Positions 13,101 through 26,908 of a stretch of 64,000 nt of DNA are shown here, in pieces; position 1 is the first letter of the stretch, and the number at the start of each line of letters is the position of its first letter. Position numbers and translations under genes: made by a program. Below the pieces are notes generated by a model. It saw only the letters and a program-made list of their open reading frames with translations, had not been told where the DNA came from and made no database searches. The stretch is taken from the NCBI RefSeq assembly GCF_034190915.1, contig NW_026947701.1:62001-126000 (forward strand), in the 5' to 3' direction. Origin of the DNA: Cavia porcellus. Taxonomy: Eukaryota; Chordata; Mammalia; Rodentia; Caviidae.

Positions 13101-14662
13101 CATTGCCACTCACTGCATATCTTATTTCAGACCCTCCGATTCACACCACCCCGTGATGTTTTTCTCACTCCTACTAGTGAATGTAATGTAACACACACCC
13201 ATACAATGCGCACCACCCCGTGATGTTTTTCTCACTCGTACAAGTGAATGTAATGTAACACACACCCATACAATGTGCACCACCCCGTGATGTTTTTCTC
13301 ACTCCTACTAGTGAATGTAATGTAACACCCACCCATACAATGCGCACCACCCCACGATGTTTTTCAAAAACCTATCCTACATTGACACTGCATGTTACCT
13401 GACCTCCCCATGCTGACCACCCCGCGGAGCTTTTCTCCATCCTACATTGACACTCACTGCCTATCCTAATTCAGACCCTCTGATTCACACCACCCCGTGA
13501 TGTTTTTCTCACTCCTACTAGTGAATGTAATGTAACACACACCCATACAATGCGCACCACCCCTTGATGTTTTTCAGAAAACTATCCTACATTGCCACTG
13601 CATGTTCCCTGACTTCCCCATGCTGACCACCCTGCGGTGCTTTTCTCCATCCTACATTGCCACTCAGTGCCTATCCTAATACAGACCCTCCGATTCACAC
13701 CACCCCGTGATGTGTTTCTCACTCCTATTAGTGAATGTAATGTAACACAAACCCATACAATGAGCACCACCCCGTGATGTTTTTCTCACTCCTACTAGTG
13801 AATGTAATGTAACACACACCCATACAATGAGCACCACCCCGTGATGTTTTTCTCACTCCTACTAGTGAATGTAATGTAACACACACCCATACAATGCGCA
13901 CCACCCCGCGATGTTTTTCAGAAACCTATCCTACATTGCCACTGCATGTTCCCTGACCTCCCCATGCTGACCACCCCGCAGTGCTTTTCTCCATTCTAAA
14001 TTGCCACTCACTGCCTATCCTAATTCACACCATCGTATTCACACCAGCCCGTGATGCTTTTCTCACTCCCACTAGTGAATGTAATGTAACACACCCCCAT
14101 ACAATGCTCACCACCCCGCGATGTTTTTCAGAAACCTATCCTGCATTGCAACTGCATGTTCCCTGACTTCCCCATGCGGACCACCCCGCAGTGCTTTTCT
14201 CCTTCCTACATTGCCACTCACTGCATATCTTATTTCAGACCCTCAGATTCACACCACCCCGTGATGTTTTTCTCACTCCTACTAGTGAATGTAATGTAAC
14301 ACACACCCATACAATGCGCACCACCCCTTGATGTTTTTCTCACTCGTACTAGTGAATGTAATGTAACACACACCCATACAATGCGCACCACCCCGTGATG
14401 TTTTTCTCACTCCTACTAGTGAATGTAATGTAACACCCACCCATACAATGCGCACCACCCCACGATGTTTTTCAGAAACCTATCCTACATTGCCACTGCA
14501 TGTTCCCTGACCTCCCCATGCTGACCACCCCGCGGTGCTTTTCTTCATCCTACATTGCCACTCACTGCCTATCCTAATTCAGACCCTCTGATTCACACCA
14601 CCCCGTGATGTTATTCTCACTCCTACTAGTGAATGTAATGTAACACACACCCATACAATGCG
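10183..14662. repeat. Large dispersed copy of 1,321-5,801
   Basis: Offset 8,862, becoming 8,861 after a 1-bp deletion in the B2 at 13,074. A counts from 10,242 (3,1,2,3,1,4,2,2,3,1,3,1,3,1, then 3,1 from 14,252) follow those from 1,380. Shared rare variants include CACAATG in B1 (1,581 and 10,443), GATGATTTTC and the ATAATAG-type A, and the 69-bp B1 (2,622 and 11,484). The copied segment spans the junction of the two 4,011-bp copies, so it was duplicated after that tandem existed, or by an exchange that crossed it. Confidence 0.9.
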
Positions 14663-15081
14663 CACCACCCTTTGATGTTTTTCAGAAACCTATGCTACAT
14701 TGCCAATGCATGTTCTCTGACTTCCCCATGCTGACCACCCTCGGTGCTTTTCTCCATCCTACATTGCCACTCACTGCCTATCCTAATTCAGACTCTCCGA
14801 TTCACACCACCCCGTGATGTTTTTCTCACTCCTACTAGTGAATGTAATGTAACACACACCCATACAATGCGCACCACCCCGTGATGTTTTTCTCACTCCT
14901 GCTAGTGAATGTAATGTAACACACACCGATACAATGCGCACCACCCCGCAATGTTTTTCAGAAACCTATCCTACATTGCCACTGCATGTTCCCTGACCTC
15001 CCCATGCTGACCACACCGCGGTGCTTTTCTCCATCCTACATTGCCACTCACTGCCTATCCTAATTCAGACCCTCCGTTTCA

Positions 15082-15550
15082 CACCACCCCGTGATGTTTT
15101 TCTTACTCCTACTAGTGAATGTAATGTAACACACACCCATACAATGCGCACCACCCTGTGATGATTTTCTCACTCCTACTAGTGAATATAATGTAACACA
15201 CACACATACAATGCGCACCACCCCGTGATGTTTTTCTCACTCCTACTAGTGAATGTAATGTAACACACACCCATACAATGCGCACCATCCCGTGATGTTT
15301 TTCTCACTCCTACTAGTGAATGTAATGTAACACACACCCATACAATGAGCACCACCCCGTGATGTTTTTCTCACTCGTACTAGTGAATGTAATGTAACAC
15401 ACACCCATACAATGCGCACCATCCCGTGATGTTTTTCTCACTCGTACTAGTGAATGTAATGTAACACACACCCATACAATGCGCACCACACCGTGATGTT
15501 TTTCTCACTCCTACTAGTGAATGTAATGTAACACCCACCCATACAATGCG
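15082..15550. repeat. Run of seven A modules
   Basis: Seven consecutive 67-bp A modules start at 15,082, 15,149, 15,216, 15,283, 15,350, 15,417 and 15,484. Neighbouring units share labels such as CACCATCCCG (15,283 and 15,417), pointing to local A-by-A expansion. Confidence 0.93.
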
Positions 15551-17640
15551 CACCATCCCACGATGTTTTTCAGAAACCTATCCTACATTGCCACTGCATG
15601 TTCCCTGACCTCCCCATGCTGACCACCCCGCGGTGCTTTTCTCCATCCTACATTGCCACTCACTGCCTATCCTAATTCAGACCCTCTGATTCACACCACA
15701 CCGTGATGTTTTTCTCACTCCTACTAGTGAATGTAATGTAAAACACACCCATACAATGTGCACGACCCCTTGATGTTTTTCAGAAACCTATCCTACATTG
15801 CCACTGCATGTTCCCTGACTTCCCCATGCTGACCAACCTGCGATGCTTTTCTCCATCCTACATTGCCACTCACTGGCTATCCTAATTCAGACCCTCCGAT
15901 TCACACCACCCCGTTATGTTTTTCTCACTCCTACTAGTGCATGTAATGTTACACACACCCATACAATGCGCACCACCCCGTGATGTTTTTCTCACTCCTA
16001 CTAGTGAATGTAATGTAACGCACACCTATACAATGCGCACCACCCCGCGATGTTTTTCAGAAACCTATCCTACATTGCCACTGCATGTTCCCTGACCTCC
16101 CCATGCTGACCACCCCGTAGTGCTTTTCTCCATCCTAAATTGCCACTCACTGCCTATCCTAATTCACACCTTCCTATTCACACCACCCCGTGATGTTTTT
16201 CTCACTCCCACTAGTGAATGTAATGTAACACACCCCCATACAATGCGCACCACCCCGCGATGTTTTTCAGAACCCTATCCTGCATTGCCACTGCACGTTC
16301 CCTGACTTCCCCATGCTGACCACCCCGCGGTGCTTTTCTCCTTCCTACATTGCCACTCACTGCATATCTTATTTCAGACCCTCCGATTCACACCACACCG
16401 TGATGTTTTTCTCACTCCTACTAGTGAATGTAATGTAACACACACCCATACAATGCGCACCACCCCGCAATGTTTTTCAGAAACCTATCCAACATTGCCA
16501 CTGCATGTTCCTTGACCTCCCCATGCTGACCACCCCGCGGTTCTTTTCTCCATCCTACATTGCCCCTCACTGCCTTTCCTAATTCAGACCCTCCGATTCA
16601 CACCACCCCGTGATGTTTTTCTCACTCATAACAGTGAATGTAATGTAACACACACCCATACAATGCGCACCACCCCGTGATGTTTTTCTCACTCGTACTA
16701 GTGAATGTAATGTAACACACACCTATACAATGCGCACCGCCCCGTGATGATTTTCTCACTCCTACTAGTGAATGTAATGTAACACACACCCATATAATGC
16801 GCACCACCCCGTGATGTTTTTCTCACTCCTACTAGTGAATGTAATGTAGCACACACCCATACAATGCGCACCAACCCGCGATGTTTTTCAGAAACCTATC
16901 CTACATTTCCACTGCATGTTCCCTGACCTCCCCATGCTGACCACCCGGCGGTGCTTTTCTCCATCCTACATTGCCACTCACTGCCTATCCTAATTCAGAC
17001 CTTCCGATTGACACCACCCCGTGATATTTTTCTCACTCCTACTAGAGAACGTAATGTAACACAGACCCATACAATGCGGACCACCCCGTGATGTTTTTCT
17101 CACTCGTACTAGTGAATGTAATGTAACACACACCCATACAATGCGCACCACCCCGTGATGTTTTTCTCACTCCTAGTAGTGAATGTAATGTAACACCCAC
17201 CCATACAATGCGCACCACCCCACGATGTTTTTCAGAAAACTATCCTACATTGCCACTGCATGTTCCCTGACCTCCCCATGCTCACCACCCCGCGGTGCTT
17301 TTCTCCATCCTACATTGCCACTCACTGCCTATGCTAATTCAGACCCTCCGATTCACACCACCCTGTGATGTTTTTCTCACTTCTACTAGTGAATGTAATG
17401 TAACACACAACCATACAATGCGCAGCACCCCGTGATGTTTTTCTCACTCCTACTAGTGGATGTAATGTAACACACACCCATACAATGCGCACCACCCCGT
17501 GATGTTTTTCTCACTCCTACTAGTGAATGTAATGTAACACACACCCATACAATGCGCACCACCCCTTGATGTTTTTCAGAAACCTATCCTACATTGCCAC
17601 TGCATGTTCCCTGACTTCCCCATGCTGACCACCCCGCAGT

Positions 17641-18126
17641 GCTTTTCTCCTTCCTACATTGCCACTCACTGCATATCTTATTTCAGACCCTCCGATTCAC
17701 ACCACCTCGTGATGTTTTTCTCACTCCTACTAGTGAATGTAATGTAACACACACCCATACAATGCGCACCACCCCGTGATGTTTTTCTCACTCGTACTAG
17801 TGAATGTAATGTAACACACACCCATACAATGCGCACCACCCCGTGATGTTTTTCTCACTCCTACTAGTAAATGTAATGTAACACCCACCCATACAATGCG
17901 CACCACCCCACGATGTTTTTCAGAAACCTATCCTACATTGCGACTGCATGTTCCCTGACCTCCCCATGCTGACCACCCCGCGGTGCTTTTCTCCATCCTA
18001 CATTGCCACTCACTGCCTATCCTAATTCAGACCCTCTGATTCACACCACCCCGTGATGTTTTTCTCACTCCTACTAGTGAATGTAATGTAACACACACCC
18101 ATACAATGCGCACCACCCCTTGATGT
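17641..18126. repeat. Dispersed copy of 5,332-5,817
   Basis: Offset 12,309. Both segments share the rare CACCACCTCG start of A, the CATATCTTATTTCAG B2 and GCGACTGCATG in B1 (5,592 and 17,901), which makes common descent more likely than chance. Confidence 0.82.
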
Positions 18127-18253
18127 TTTTCAGAAACCTATGCTACATTGCCAATGCATGTTCCCTGACTTCCCCATGCTGACCACGCTGCGGTGCTTTT
18201 CTCCATCCTACATTGTCACTCACTGCCTATCCTAATTCAGACTCTCCGACTCA

Positions 18254-19983
18254 CACCACCCCGTGATGTTTTTCTCACTCCTACTAGTGAATGTAATGTA
18301 ACACACACCCATACAATGCGCACCACCCCGTGATGATTTTCTCACTCCTACTAGTGAATATAATGTAACACACACCCATACAATGCGCACCATCCCGTGA
18401 TGTTTTTCTCACTCCTACTAGTGAATGTAATGTAACACACACCCATACAATGCACACCACCCCGTGATGTTTTTCAGAAACCTATCATACATTGCCACTG
18501 AATGTTCCCTGACCTCCCCATGCTGACCACCCCGCGGTGCTTTTCTCCATCCTACATTGCCACTCACTGCCTATCCTAATTCAGAACCTCCGATTCACAC
18601 CAACCCGTGATGTTTTTCTCACTCCTACTAGTGACTGTAATGTAACACACACCCATACAATGCGCACCACCCCGTGATGTTTTTCTCACTCCTACTAGTG
18701 AATGTAATGTAACACACACCCATACAATGCGCACCACCCCGCAATGTTTTTCAGAAACCTATCCTACATTGCCACTGCATGTTCCCTGACCTCCCCATGC
18801 TGACCACCCCGCGGTGCTTTTCTCCATCCTACATTGCCACTCACTGCATATCCTAATTCAGAACCTCCGATTCACACCAACCCGTGATGTTTTTCTCACT
18901 CCTACTAGTGACTGTAATGTAACACACACCCATACAATGCGCACCACCCCGTGATTTTTTTTCTCACTCGTACTAGTGAATGTAATGTAACACACACCCA
19001 TACAATGCCCACCGCCCCGTGATGATTTTTTCACTCCTACTAGTGAATGTAATGTAACACACACCCATATAATGCGCACCACCCCGTGATGTTTTTCTCA
19101 CTCCTCCTAGTGAATGTAATGTAACACACACCCATACAATGTGCACCACCCCGCGATGTTTTTCAGAAACCTAACCAACATTTCCACTGCATGTTCCCTG
19201 ACCTCCCCATGCTGACCACCCCGCGGTGCTTTTCTCCATCCTACATTGCCACTCATTGCCTATCCTAATTCAGACCCTCTGATTCACACCACCCCGTGAT
19301 GTTTTTCTCACTCCTACTAGTGAATGTCATGTAACACACACCCATACAATGCGCACCACCCCTTGTTGTTTTTCAGAAACCTATCCTACATTGCCACTGC
19401 ATGTTCCCTGACTTCCCCATGCTGACCACCCCGCGGTGCTTTTCTCCATCCTACATTGCCACTCACTGCCTATCCTAATTCAGACCCTCCGATTCACACC
19501 ACCCCGTGATGTTTTTCTCACTCCTACTAGTGAATGTAATGTTACACACACCCATACAATGCGCACCACCCCGTGATGTTTTTCTCACTCCTACTAGTGA
19601 ATGTAATGTAACACACACCCATACAATGCGCACCACCCCGCGATGTTTTTCAGAAACCTATCCTACATTGCCACTGCATGTTCCCTGACCTCCCCATGCT
19701 GACCACACCACACTGCTTTTCTCCATCCTAAATTGCCATTCACTGCCTATCCTAATTCACACCCTCCTATTCACACCACCCCGTGATGTTTTTCTCTCTC
19801 CCACTAGTGAATGTAATGTAACACACACCCATACAATGTGCACCACCCCGCGATGTTTTTCAGAAACCTATCCTGCATTGCCACTGCATGTTCCCTGACT
19901 TCGCCATGGTGACCACCCCGCGGTGCTTTTCTCCTTCCTACATTGCCACTCACTGCCTATCCTAATTCAGACCCTCCGATTCA
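18254..19983. repeat. Older relative of the 2,560-bp block
   Basis: A counts 3,2,4,1,2,1 starting at 18,254 match those starting at 21,579, offset 3,325, becoming 3,324 after the 68-bp A at 18,942 (T8 instead of T7). Shared labels are TAGTGACTGTAATG in A, GTGATTTTTT in A, CCTTGTTGTTTTTCAG in B1 and the CACACTGC/CGCACTGC-type B2. More mismatches separate it from 21,579 than separate 21,579 from 24,139, so it is the older copy. Confidence 0.85.
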
Positions 19984-21368
19984 CACCACCCTGTGATGTT
20001 TTTCTCACTCCTACTAGTGAATGTAATGTAACACACACCTATACAATGCGCAGCACCCCGTGATGTTTTTCTCACTCCTACTTGTGAATGTAATGTAACA
20101 CACAGCCATACAATGCGCACCACCCCGCGATGTGTTTCAGAAACCTATCTTACAATGCCACTGCATGTTCCCTGACCTCCCCATGCTGACAACCCCGCGG
20201 TGCTTTTCTCCATCCTACAAGGCCACTCACTGCCTATCCTAATTCAGACACTCCGATTCACACCACCGCGTGATGTTTTTCTCACTCCTACTAGTGAATG
20301 TAATGTAACACACACCCATACAATGCGCACCATCCCGTGATGTTTTTCTCACTCCTACTTGTGAACGTAATGTAACACACACCCGTACAATGCGCACCAC
20401 CCCGCGATGTGTTTCAGAAACCTATCCTGCATTGCCACTGCATGTTCCCTGACTTCGCCATGGTGACCACCCCGCGGTGCTTTTCTCCTTCCTACATTGC
20501 CACTCACTGCCTATCCTAATTCAGACCCTCCGATTCACACCACCCTGTGATGTTTTTCTCACTCCTACTAGTGAATGTAATGTAACACACACCTATACAA
20601 TGCGCAGCACCCCGTGATGTTTTTCTCACTCCTACTAGTGAATGTAATGTAACACACACCCATACAATGCACACCACCCCGCGAAGTTTTTCAGAAACCT
20701 ATCGTACATTGAAACTGTATGTTCCCTGACCTCCCCATGCTGACCACCCTGCGGTGCTTTTCTCCATCCTACATTGCCACTCACTGCCTTTCCTAATTCA
20801 GAACCTCCGATTCACACCACCCCGTGATGTTTTTCTCAATCCTACTAATGAATGTAATGTAACACACACCCATACAATGCGCACCACCCCGTGATGTTTT
20901 TCTCACTCCTACTAGTGAATGTAATGTAACACACACCCATACAATGCGCACCACCCAGCGATGTTTTTTAGAAACCTATCCTACATTGCCACTGCATGTT
21001 CCCTGAGCTCCACATCCTGACCACGCCGCGGTGCTTTTCTCCATCCTACATTGCCACTCACTGCCTATCCTAATTCTGACCCTCCGATTCACACCACCCC
21101 GTGATGTTTTTCTCACTCCTACTAGTGAATGTAATTTAACACACACCCATAAAATGCGCACCACCCCGTGATGATTTTCTCACTCCTACTAGTGAATGTA
21201 ATGTAACACCCACCCATACAATGCGCAACACCCCGTGATGTTTTACAGAAAACTATCCTACATTGCCACTGCTTGTTCCCTGACCTCCCCATGCTGACCA
21301 CCTCGCGGTGCTTTTCTCCATCCTACATTGCCACTCACTGCCTATCCTAATTCAGACTCTCCGATTCA
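19984..21368. repeat. Five consecutive 277-bp units (n=2)
   Basis: A pairs start at 19,984, 20,261, 20,538, 20,815 and 21,092, exactly 277 bp apart. Within them, the segment from 19,861 is repeated at 20,415 (offset 554 = 2x277), sharing the rare TTCGCCATGGTGACC in B1/B2 and CCTATACAATG in A. B1 copies at 20,118 and 20,395 share GTGTTTCAG. This is a local homogenised patch with a two-unit repeat step. Confidence 0.9.
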
Positions 21369-21578
21369 CACCACCCCGTGATGTTTTTCTCACTCCTACT
21401 AGTGAATGTAAAGTAACACACACCCATACAATGCGCACCACCCCGCGATGTTTTTCAGAAGCCTATCCTACATTGCCAGTGCATGTTCCCTGACCTCAAC
21501 ATGATGACCACACCGCGGTGCTTTTCTCCATCCTACATTGCCACTCACTGCCTATCCTAATACAGACCCTCCGATTCA
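21369..21578. repeat. Single 210-bp unit before the 2,560-bp block
   Basis: One A (21,369), B1 (21,436) and B2 (21,506). The preceding B1-B2 (21,226) carries the GTGATG head, GAAAACTATCC and CCTCGCGG labels, and this B2 carries AATACAG. Confidence 0.85.
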
Positions 21579-24138
21579 CACCACCCCGTGATGTTTTTCT
21601 CACTCCTACTAGTGAATGTAATGTAACACACACCCATACAATGCGCACCACCCCGTGATGATTTTCTCACTCCTACTAATGAATGTAATGTAACACACAC
21701 CCATACAATGCGCACCACACCGTGATGTTTTTCTCACTCCTACTAGTGAATGTAATGTAACTCACACCCATACAATGCACACCACCCCGCGATGTTTTTC
21801 AGAAACCTATCCTACATTGCCACTGAATGTTCCCTGACCTCCCCATGCTGACCACACCACGGTGCTTTTCTCCATCCTACATTGCCACTCACTGCTTATC
21901 CTAATTCAGACCCTCCGATTCACACCACTCCGTGATGTTTTTCTCGCTCCTACTAGTGAATGTAATGTAACACACACCCATACAATGCGCACCACCCCGT
22001 GATGTTTTTCTCACTCCTACTAGTGAATGTAATGTAACACACACCCATACAAAGCGCACCACCCCGCAATGTTTTTCAGAAACCTATCCTACATTGCCAC
22101 TGCATGTTCCCTGACCTCCCCATGCTGACCACCCCGCGGTGCTTTTCTCCATCCTACATTGCCACTCACTGACTATCCTAATTCAGAACCTCCAATTCAC
22201 ACCAACCCGTGATGTTTTTCTCACTCCTACTAGTGACTGTAATGTAACACACACCCATACAATGCGCACCACCCCGTGATTTTTTTCTCACTCGTACTAG
22301 TGAATGTAATGTAACACACACCCATACAATGCCCACCGCCCCGTGATGATTTTTTCACTCCTACTAGTGAATGTAATGTAACACACACCCATATAATGCG
22401 CACCACCCCGTGATGTTTTTCTCACTCCTACTAGTGAATGTAATGTAACACACACCCATACAATGTGCACCACCCCGCGATGTTTTTCAGAAACCTGTCC
22501 AACATTTCCACTGCATGTTCCCTGACCTCCCCATGCTGACCACCCCGCGGTGCTTTTCTCCATCCTACATTGCCACTCACTGCCTATCCTAATTCAGACA
22601 CTCTGATTCACACCACACCGTGATGTTTTTCTCACTCCTACTAGTGAATGTAATGTAACACACACCCATACAATGCGCACCACCCCTTGTTGTTTTTCAG
22701 TAACCTATCCTACATTGCCACTGCATGTTCCCTGACTTCCCCATGCTGACCACCCTGCGGTGCTTTTCTCCATCCTACATTGCCACTCACTGCCTATCCT
22801 AATTCAGACCCTCCGATTCACACCACCCCGTGATGTTTTTCTCACTCCTACTAGTGAATGTAATGTTACACACACCCATACAATGCGCACCACCCCGTGA
22901 TGTTTTTCTAAATCCTACTAGTGAATGTAATGTAACACACACCCATACAATGCGCACCACCCCGCGATGTTTTTCAGAAACCTATCCTACATTGCCACTG
23001 CATGTTCCCTGACGTCCCCATGCTGACCACACCGCACTGCTTTTCTCCATCCTAAATTGCCATTCACTGCCTATCCTAATTCACACCCTCCTATTCACAC
23101 CAACCCGTGATGTTTTTCTCACTCCCACTAGTGAATGTAATGTAACACACACCCATACAATGCGCACCACCCCGCGATGTTTTTCAGAAACCTATCCTGC
23201 ATTGCCACTGCATGTTCCCTGACTTCGCAATGGTGACCACCCCGCGGTGCTTTTCTCCTTCCTACATTGCCACTCACTGCATATCTTATTTCAGACCCTC
23301 CGATTCACACCACCCCGTGATGTTTTTCTCACTCCTACTAGTGAATGTAATGTAACACACACCCATACAATGCGCACCTCCCCGTGATGTTTTTCAGAAA
23401 CCTATCCTACATTGCCACTGCATGTTCCCTGACCTCCACATGCTGACCACTCCGCGGGGCTTTTCTCCATCCTACATTGCCACTCACTGCCTATCCTAAT
23501 ACAGACCCTCCGATTCACACCACCCCGTGATGTTTTTCGCACTCCTACTAGTGAATGTAATGTAACACACACCCACACAATGAGCACCATCCCGTGATGC
23601 TTTTCTCACTCCTACTAGTGAATATAATGTAACCCACACCCATACAATGCGCACCACCCCGCGATGTTTTTCAGAAACCTATCCTACATTGCCACTGCAT
23701 GTTCCCTGACCACCCCATGCTGACCAGCCCGCGGTTCTTTTCTCCATCCTACATTGCCACTCACTGCGTATCCTAATTCAGACCCTCCGATTCACACCAC
23801 CCCGTGCTGTTTTTCACACTCCTACTAGTGAATGTAATGTAACACACACCCATACAATGGGCACCACCCCGTGATGATTTTCTCACTCCTACTAGTGAAT
23901 GTAATGTAACCCACACCCATACAATGCGCACCACCCCGTGATGTTTTTCTCACTCCTACTAGTGAATGTAATGTAACTCACACCCATACAATGCACACCA
24001 CCCAGCGATGTTTTTCAGAAACTTATCCTACATTGCCACTGAATGTTCCCTGACCTCCCCATGCTGACCACCCCGCAGTGCTTTTCTCCATCCTACATTG
24101 CCACTCACTGCCTATCCTAATACAGACCCTCCGATTCA
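21579..24138. repeat. 2,560-bp super-repeat, copy 1
   Basis: A counts are 3,2,4,1,2,1,1,2,3 (9 pairs, 19 A); 9x143 + 19x67 = 2,560, exactly the offset to copy 2. Labels include CTACTAATGAATG in A (21,646), ACACCACGGTGC in B2 (21,850), TAGTGACTGTAATG (22,200) and CCAGCCCGCGG (B2 near 23,722). Relative to copy 2 it lacks one 210-bp unit, with a hybrid B1 at 23,375. Confidence 0.92.
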
Positions 24139-26908
24139 CACCACCCCGTGATGTTTTTCTCACTCCTACTAGTGAATGTAATGTAACACACACCCATACA
24201 ATGCGCACCACCCCGTGATGATTTTCTCACTCCTACTAATGAATGTAATGTAACACACACCCATACAATGCGCACCACCCCGTGATGTTTTTCTCACTCC
24301 TACTAGTGAATGTAATGTAACTCACACCCATACAATGCACACCACCCCGCGATGTTTTTCAGAAACCTATCCTACATTGCCACTGAATGTTCCCTGACCT
24401 CCCCATGCTGACCACACCACGGTGCTTTTCTCCATCCTACATTGCCACTCACTGCTTATCCTAATTCAGACCCTCCGATTCACACCACCCCGTGATGTTT
24501 TTCTCGCTCCTACTAGTGAATGTAATGTAACACACACCCATACAATGCGCACCACCCCGTGATGTTTTTCTCACTCCTACTAGTGAATGTAATGTAACAC
24601 ACACCCATACAATGCGCACCACCCCGCAATGTTTTTCAGAAACCTATCCTACATTGCCACTGCATGTTCCCTGACCTCCGCATGCTGACCACCCCGCGGT
24701 GCTTTTCTCCATCCTACATTGCCACTCACTGCCTATCCTAATTCAGAACCTCCGATTCACACCAACCCGTGATGTTTTTCTCACTCCTACTAGTGACTGT
24801 AATGTAACACACACCCATACAATGCGCACCACCCCGTGATTTTTTTCTCACTCGTACTAGTGAATGTAATGTAACACACACCCATACAATGCCCACCGCC
24901 CCGTGATGATTTTTTCACTCCTACTAGTGAATGTAATGTAACACACACCCATATAATGCGCACCACCCCGTGATGTTTTTCTTACTCCTACTAGTGAATG
25001 TAATGTAACACACACCCATACAATGTGCACCACCCCGCGATGTTTTTCAGAAACCTATCCAACATTTCCACTGCATGTTCCCTGACCTCCCCATGCTGAC
25101 CACCCCGCGGTGCTTTTCTCCATCCTACATTGCCACTCACTGCCTATCCTAATTCAGACCCTCTGATTCACACCACCCCGTGATGTTTTTCTCACTCCTA
25201 CTAGTGAATGTAATGTAACACACACCCATACAATGCGCACCACCCCTTGTTCTTTTTCAGTAACCTATCCTACATTGCCACTGCATGTTCCCTGACTTCC
25301 CCATGCTGACCACCCTGCGGTGCTTTTCTCCATCCTACATTGCCACTCACTGCCTATCCTAATTCAGACCCTCCGATTCACACCACCCCGTGATGTTTTT
25401 CTCACTCCTACTAGTGAATGTAATGTTACACACACCCATACAATGCGCACCACCCCGTGATGTTTTTCTCACTCCTACTAGTGAATGTAATGTAACACAC
25501 ACCCATACAATGCGCACCACCACGCGATGTTTTTCAGAAACCTATCCTACATTGCCACTGCATGTTACCTGACGTCCCCATGCTGACCACACCGCACTGC
25601 TTTTCTCCATCCTAAATTGCCATTCACTGCCTATCCTAATTCACACCCTCCTATTCACACCACCCCGTGATGTTTTTCTCACTCCCACTAGTGAATGTAA
25701 TGTAACACACACCCATACAATGCGCACCACCCCGCGATGTTTTTCAGAAACCTATCCTTCATTGCCACTGCATGTTCCCTGACTTCGCAATGGTGACCAC
25801 CCCGCGGTGCTTTTCTCCTTCCTACATTGCCACTCACTGCATATCTTATTTCAGACCCTCCGATTCACACCACCCCGTGATGTTTTTCTCACTCCTACTA
25901 GTGAATGTAATGTAACACACACCCATACAATGCGCACCACCCCGTGATGTTTTTCAGAAAACTATCCTACATTGCCACTGCATGTTCCCTGACCTCCCCA
26001 TGCTGACCACCTCGCGGTGCTTTTCTCCATCCTACATTGCCACTCACTGCCTATCCTAATTCAGACTCTCCGATTCACACCACCCCGTGGTGTTTTTCTC
26101 ACTCCTACTAGTGAATGTAATGTAACATACACCCATACAATGCGCACCACCCCGCGATGTTTTTCAGAAACCTATCCTACATTGCCACTGCATGTTCCCT
26201 GACCTCCACATGCTGACCACTCCGCGGGGCTTTTCTCCATCCTACATTGCCACTCACTGCCTATCCTAATACAGACCCTCCGATTCACACCACCCCGTGA
26301 TGTTTTTCTCACTCCTACTAGTGAATGTAATGTAACACACACCCACACAATGAGCACCATCCCGTGATGCTTTTCTCACTCCTACTAGTGAATATAATGT
26401 AACACACACCCATACAATGCGCACCACCCCGCGATGTTTTTCAGAAACCTATCCTACTTTGCCAATGCATGTTCCCTGACCACCCCATGCTGACCAGCCC
26501 GCGGTGCTTTTCTCCATCCTACATTGCCTCTCACTGCGTATCCTAATTCAGACCCTCCGATTCACACCACCCCGTGCTGTTTTTCACACTCCTACTAGTG
26601 AATGTAATGTAACACACACCCATACAATGGGCACCACACCGTGATGATTTTCTCACTCCTACTAGTGAATGTAATGTAACACACACCCATACAATGCGCA
26701 CCACCCCGTGATGTTTTTCTCACTCCTACTAGTGAATGTAATGTAACTCACACCCATACAATGCACACCACCCAGCGATGTTTTTCAGAAACTTATCCTA
26801 CATTGCCACTGAATGTTCCCTGACCTCCCCATGCTGACCACCCCGCGGTGCTTTTCTCCATCCTACATTGCCACTCACTGCCTATCCTAATTCAGACCCT
26901 CCGATTCA
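24139..26908. repeat. 2,560-bp super-repeat, copy 2 (2,770 bp)
   Basis: A counts 3,2,4,1,2,1,1,1,2,3. The copy aligns to 21,579 at offset 2,560 until about 25,940 and at 2,770 afterwards, because it contains one more 210-bp unit. Mismatches with copy 1 are sparse, so the duplication is recent. Confidence 0.92.
25935..26144. repeat. 210-bp unit present in copy 2, missing in copy 1
   Basis: B1 (25,935), B2 (26,005) and one A (26,078). It carries GTGATG and GAAAACTATCC in B1, CCTCGCGG in B2 and AGACTCTCCG in B2. The same unit precedes the CCTCCACATGC/AATACAG unit at 31,205, 54,085 and 62,316, so copy 1 most likely lost it. Confidence 0.85.

Larger units (their letters stand above)
14663..18253. 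repeat. Mixed higher-order repeats
   Basis: A blocks begin at 14,805 (2), 15,082 (7), 15,694 (1), 15,904 (2), 16,181 (1), 16,391 (1), 16,601 (4), 17,012 (3), 17,356 (3), 17,700 (3) and 18,044 (1). The B2 at 14,733 is 72 bp. Similarity to other blocks is patchy, suggesting older exchanges. Confidence 0.87.
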
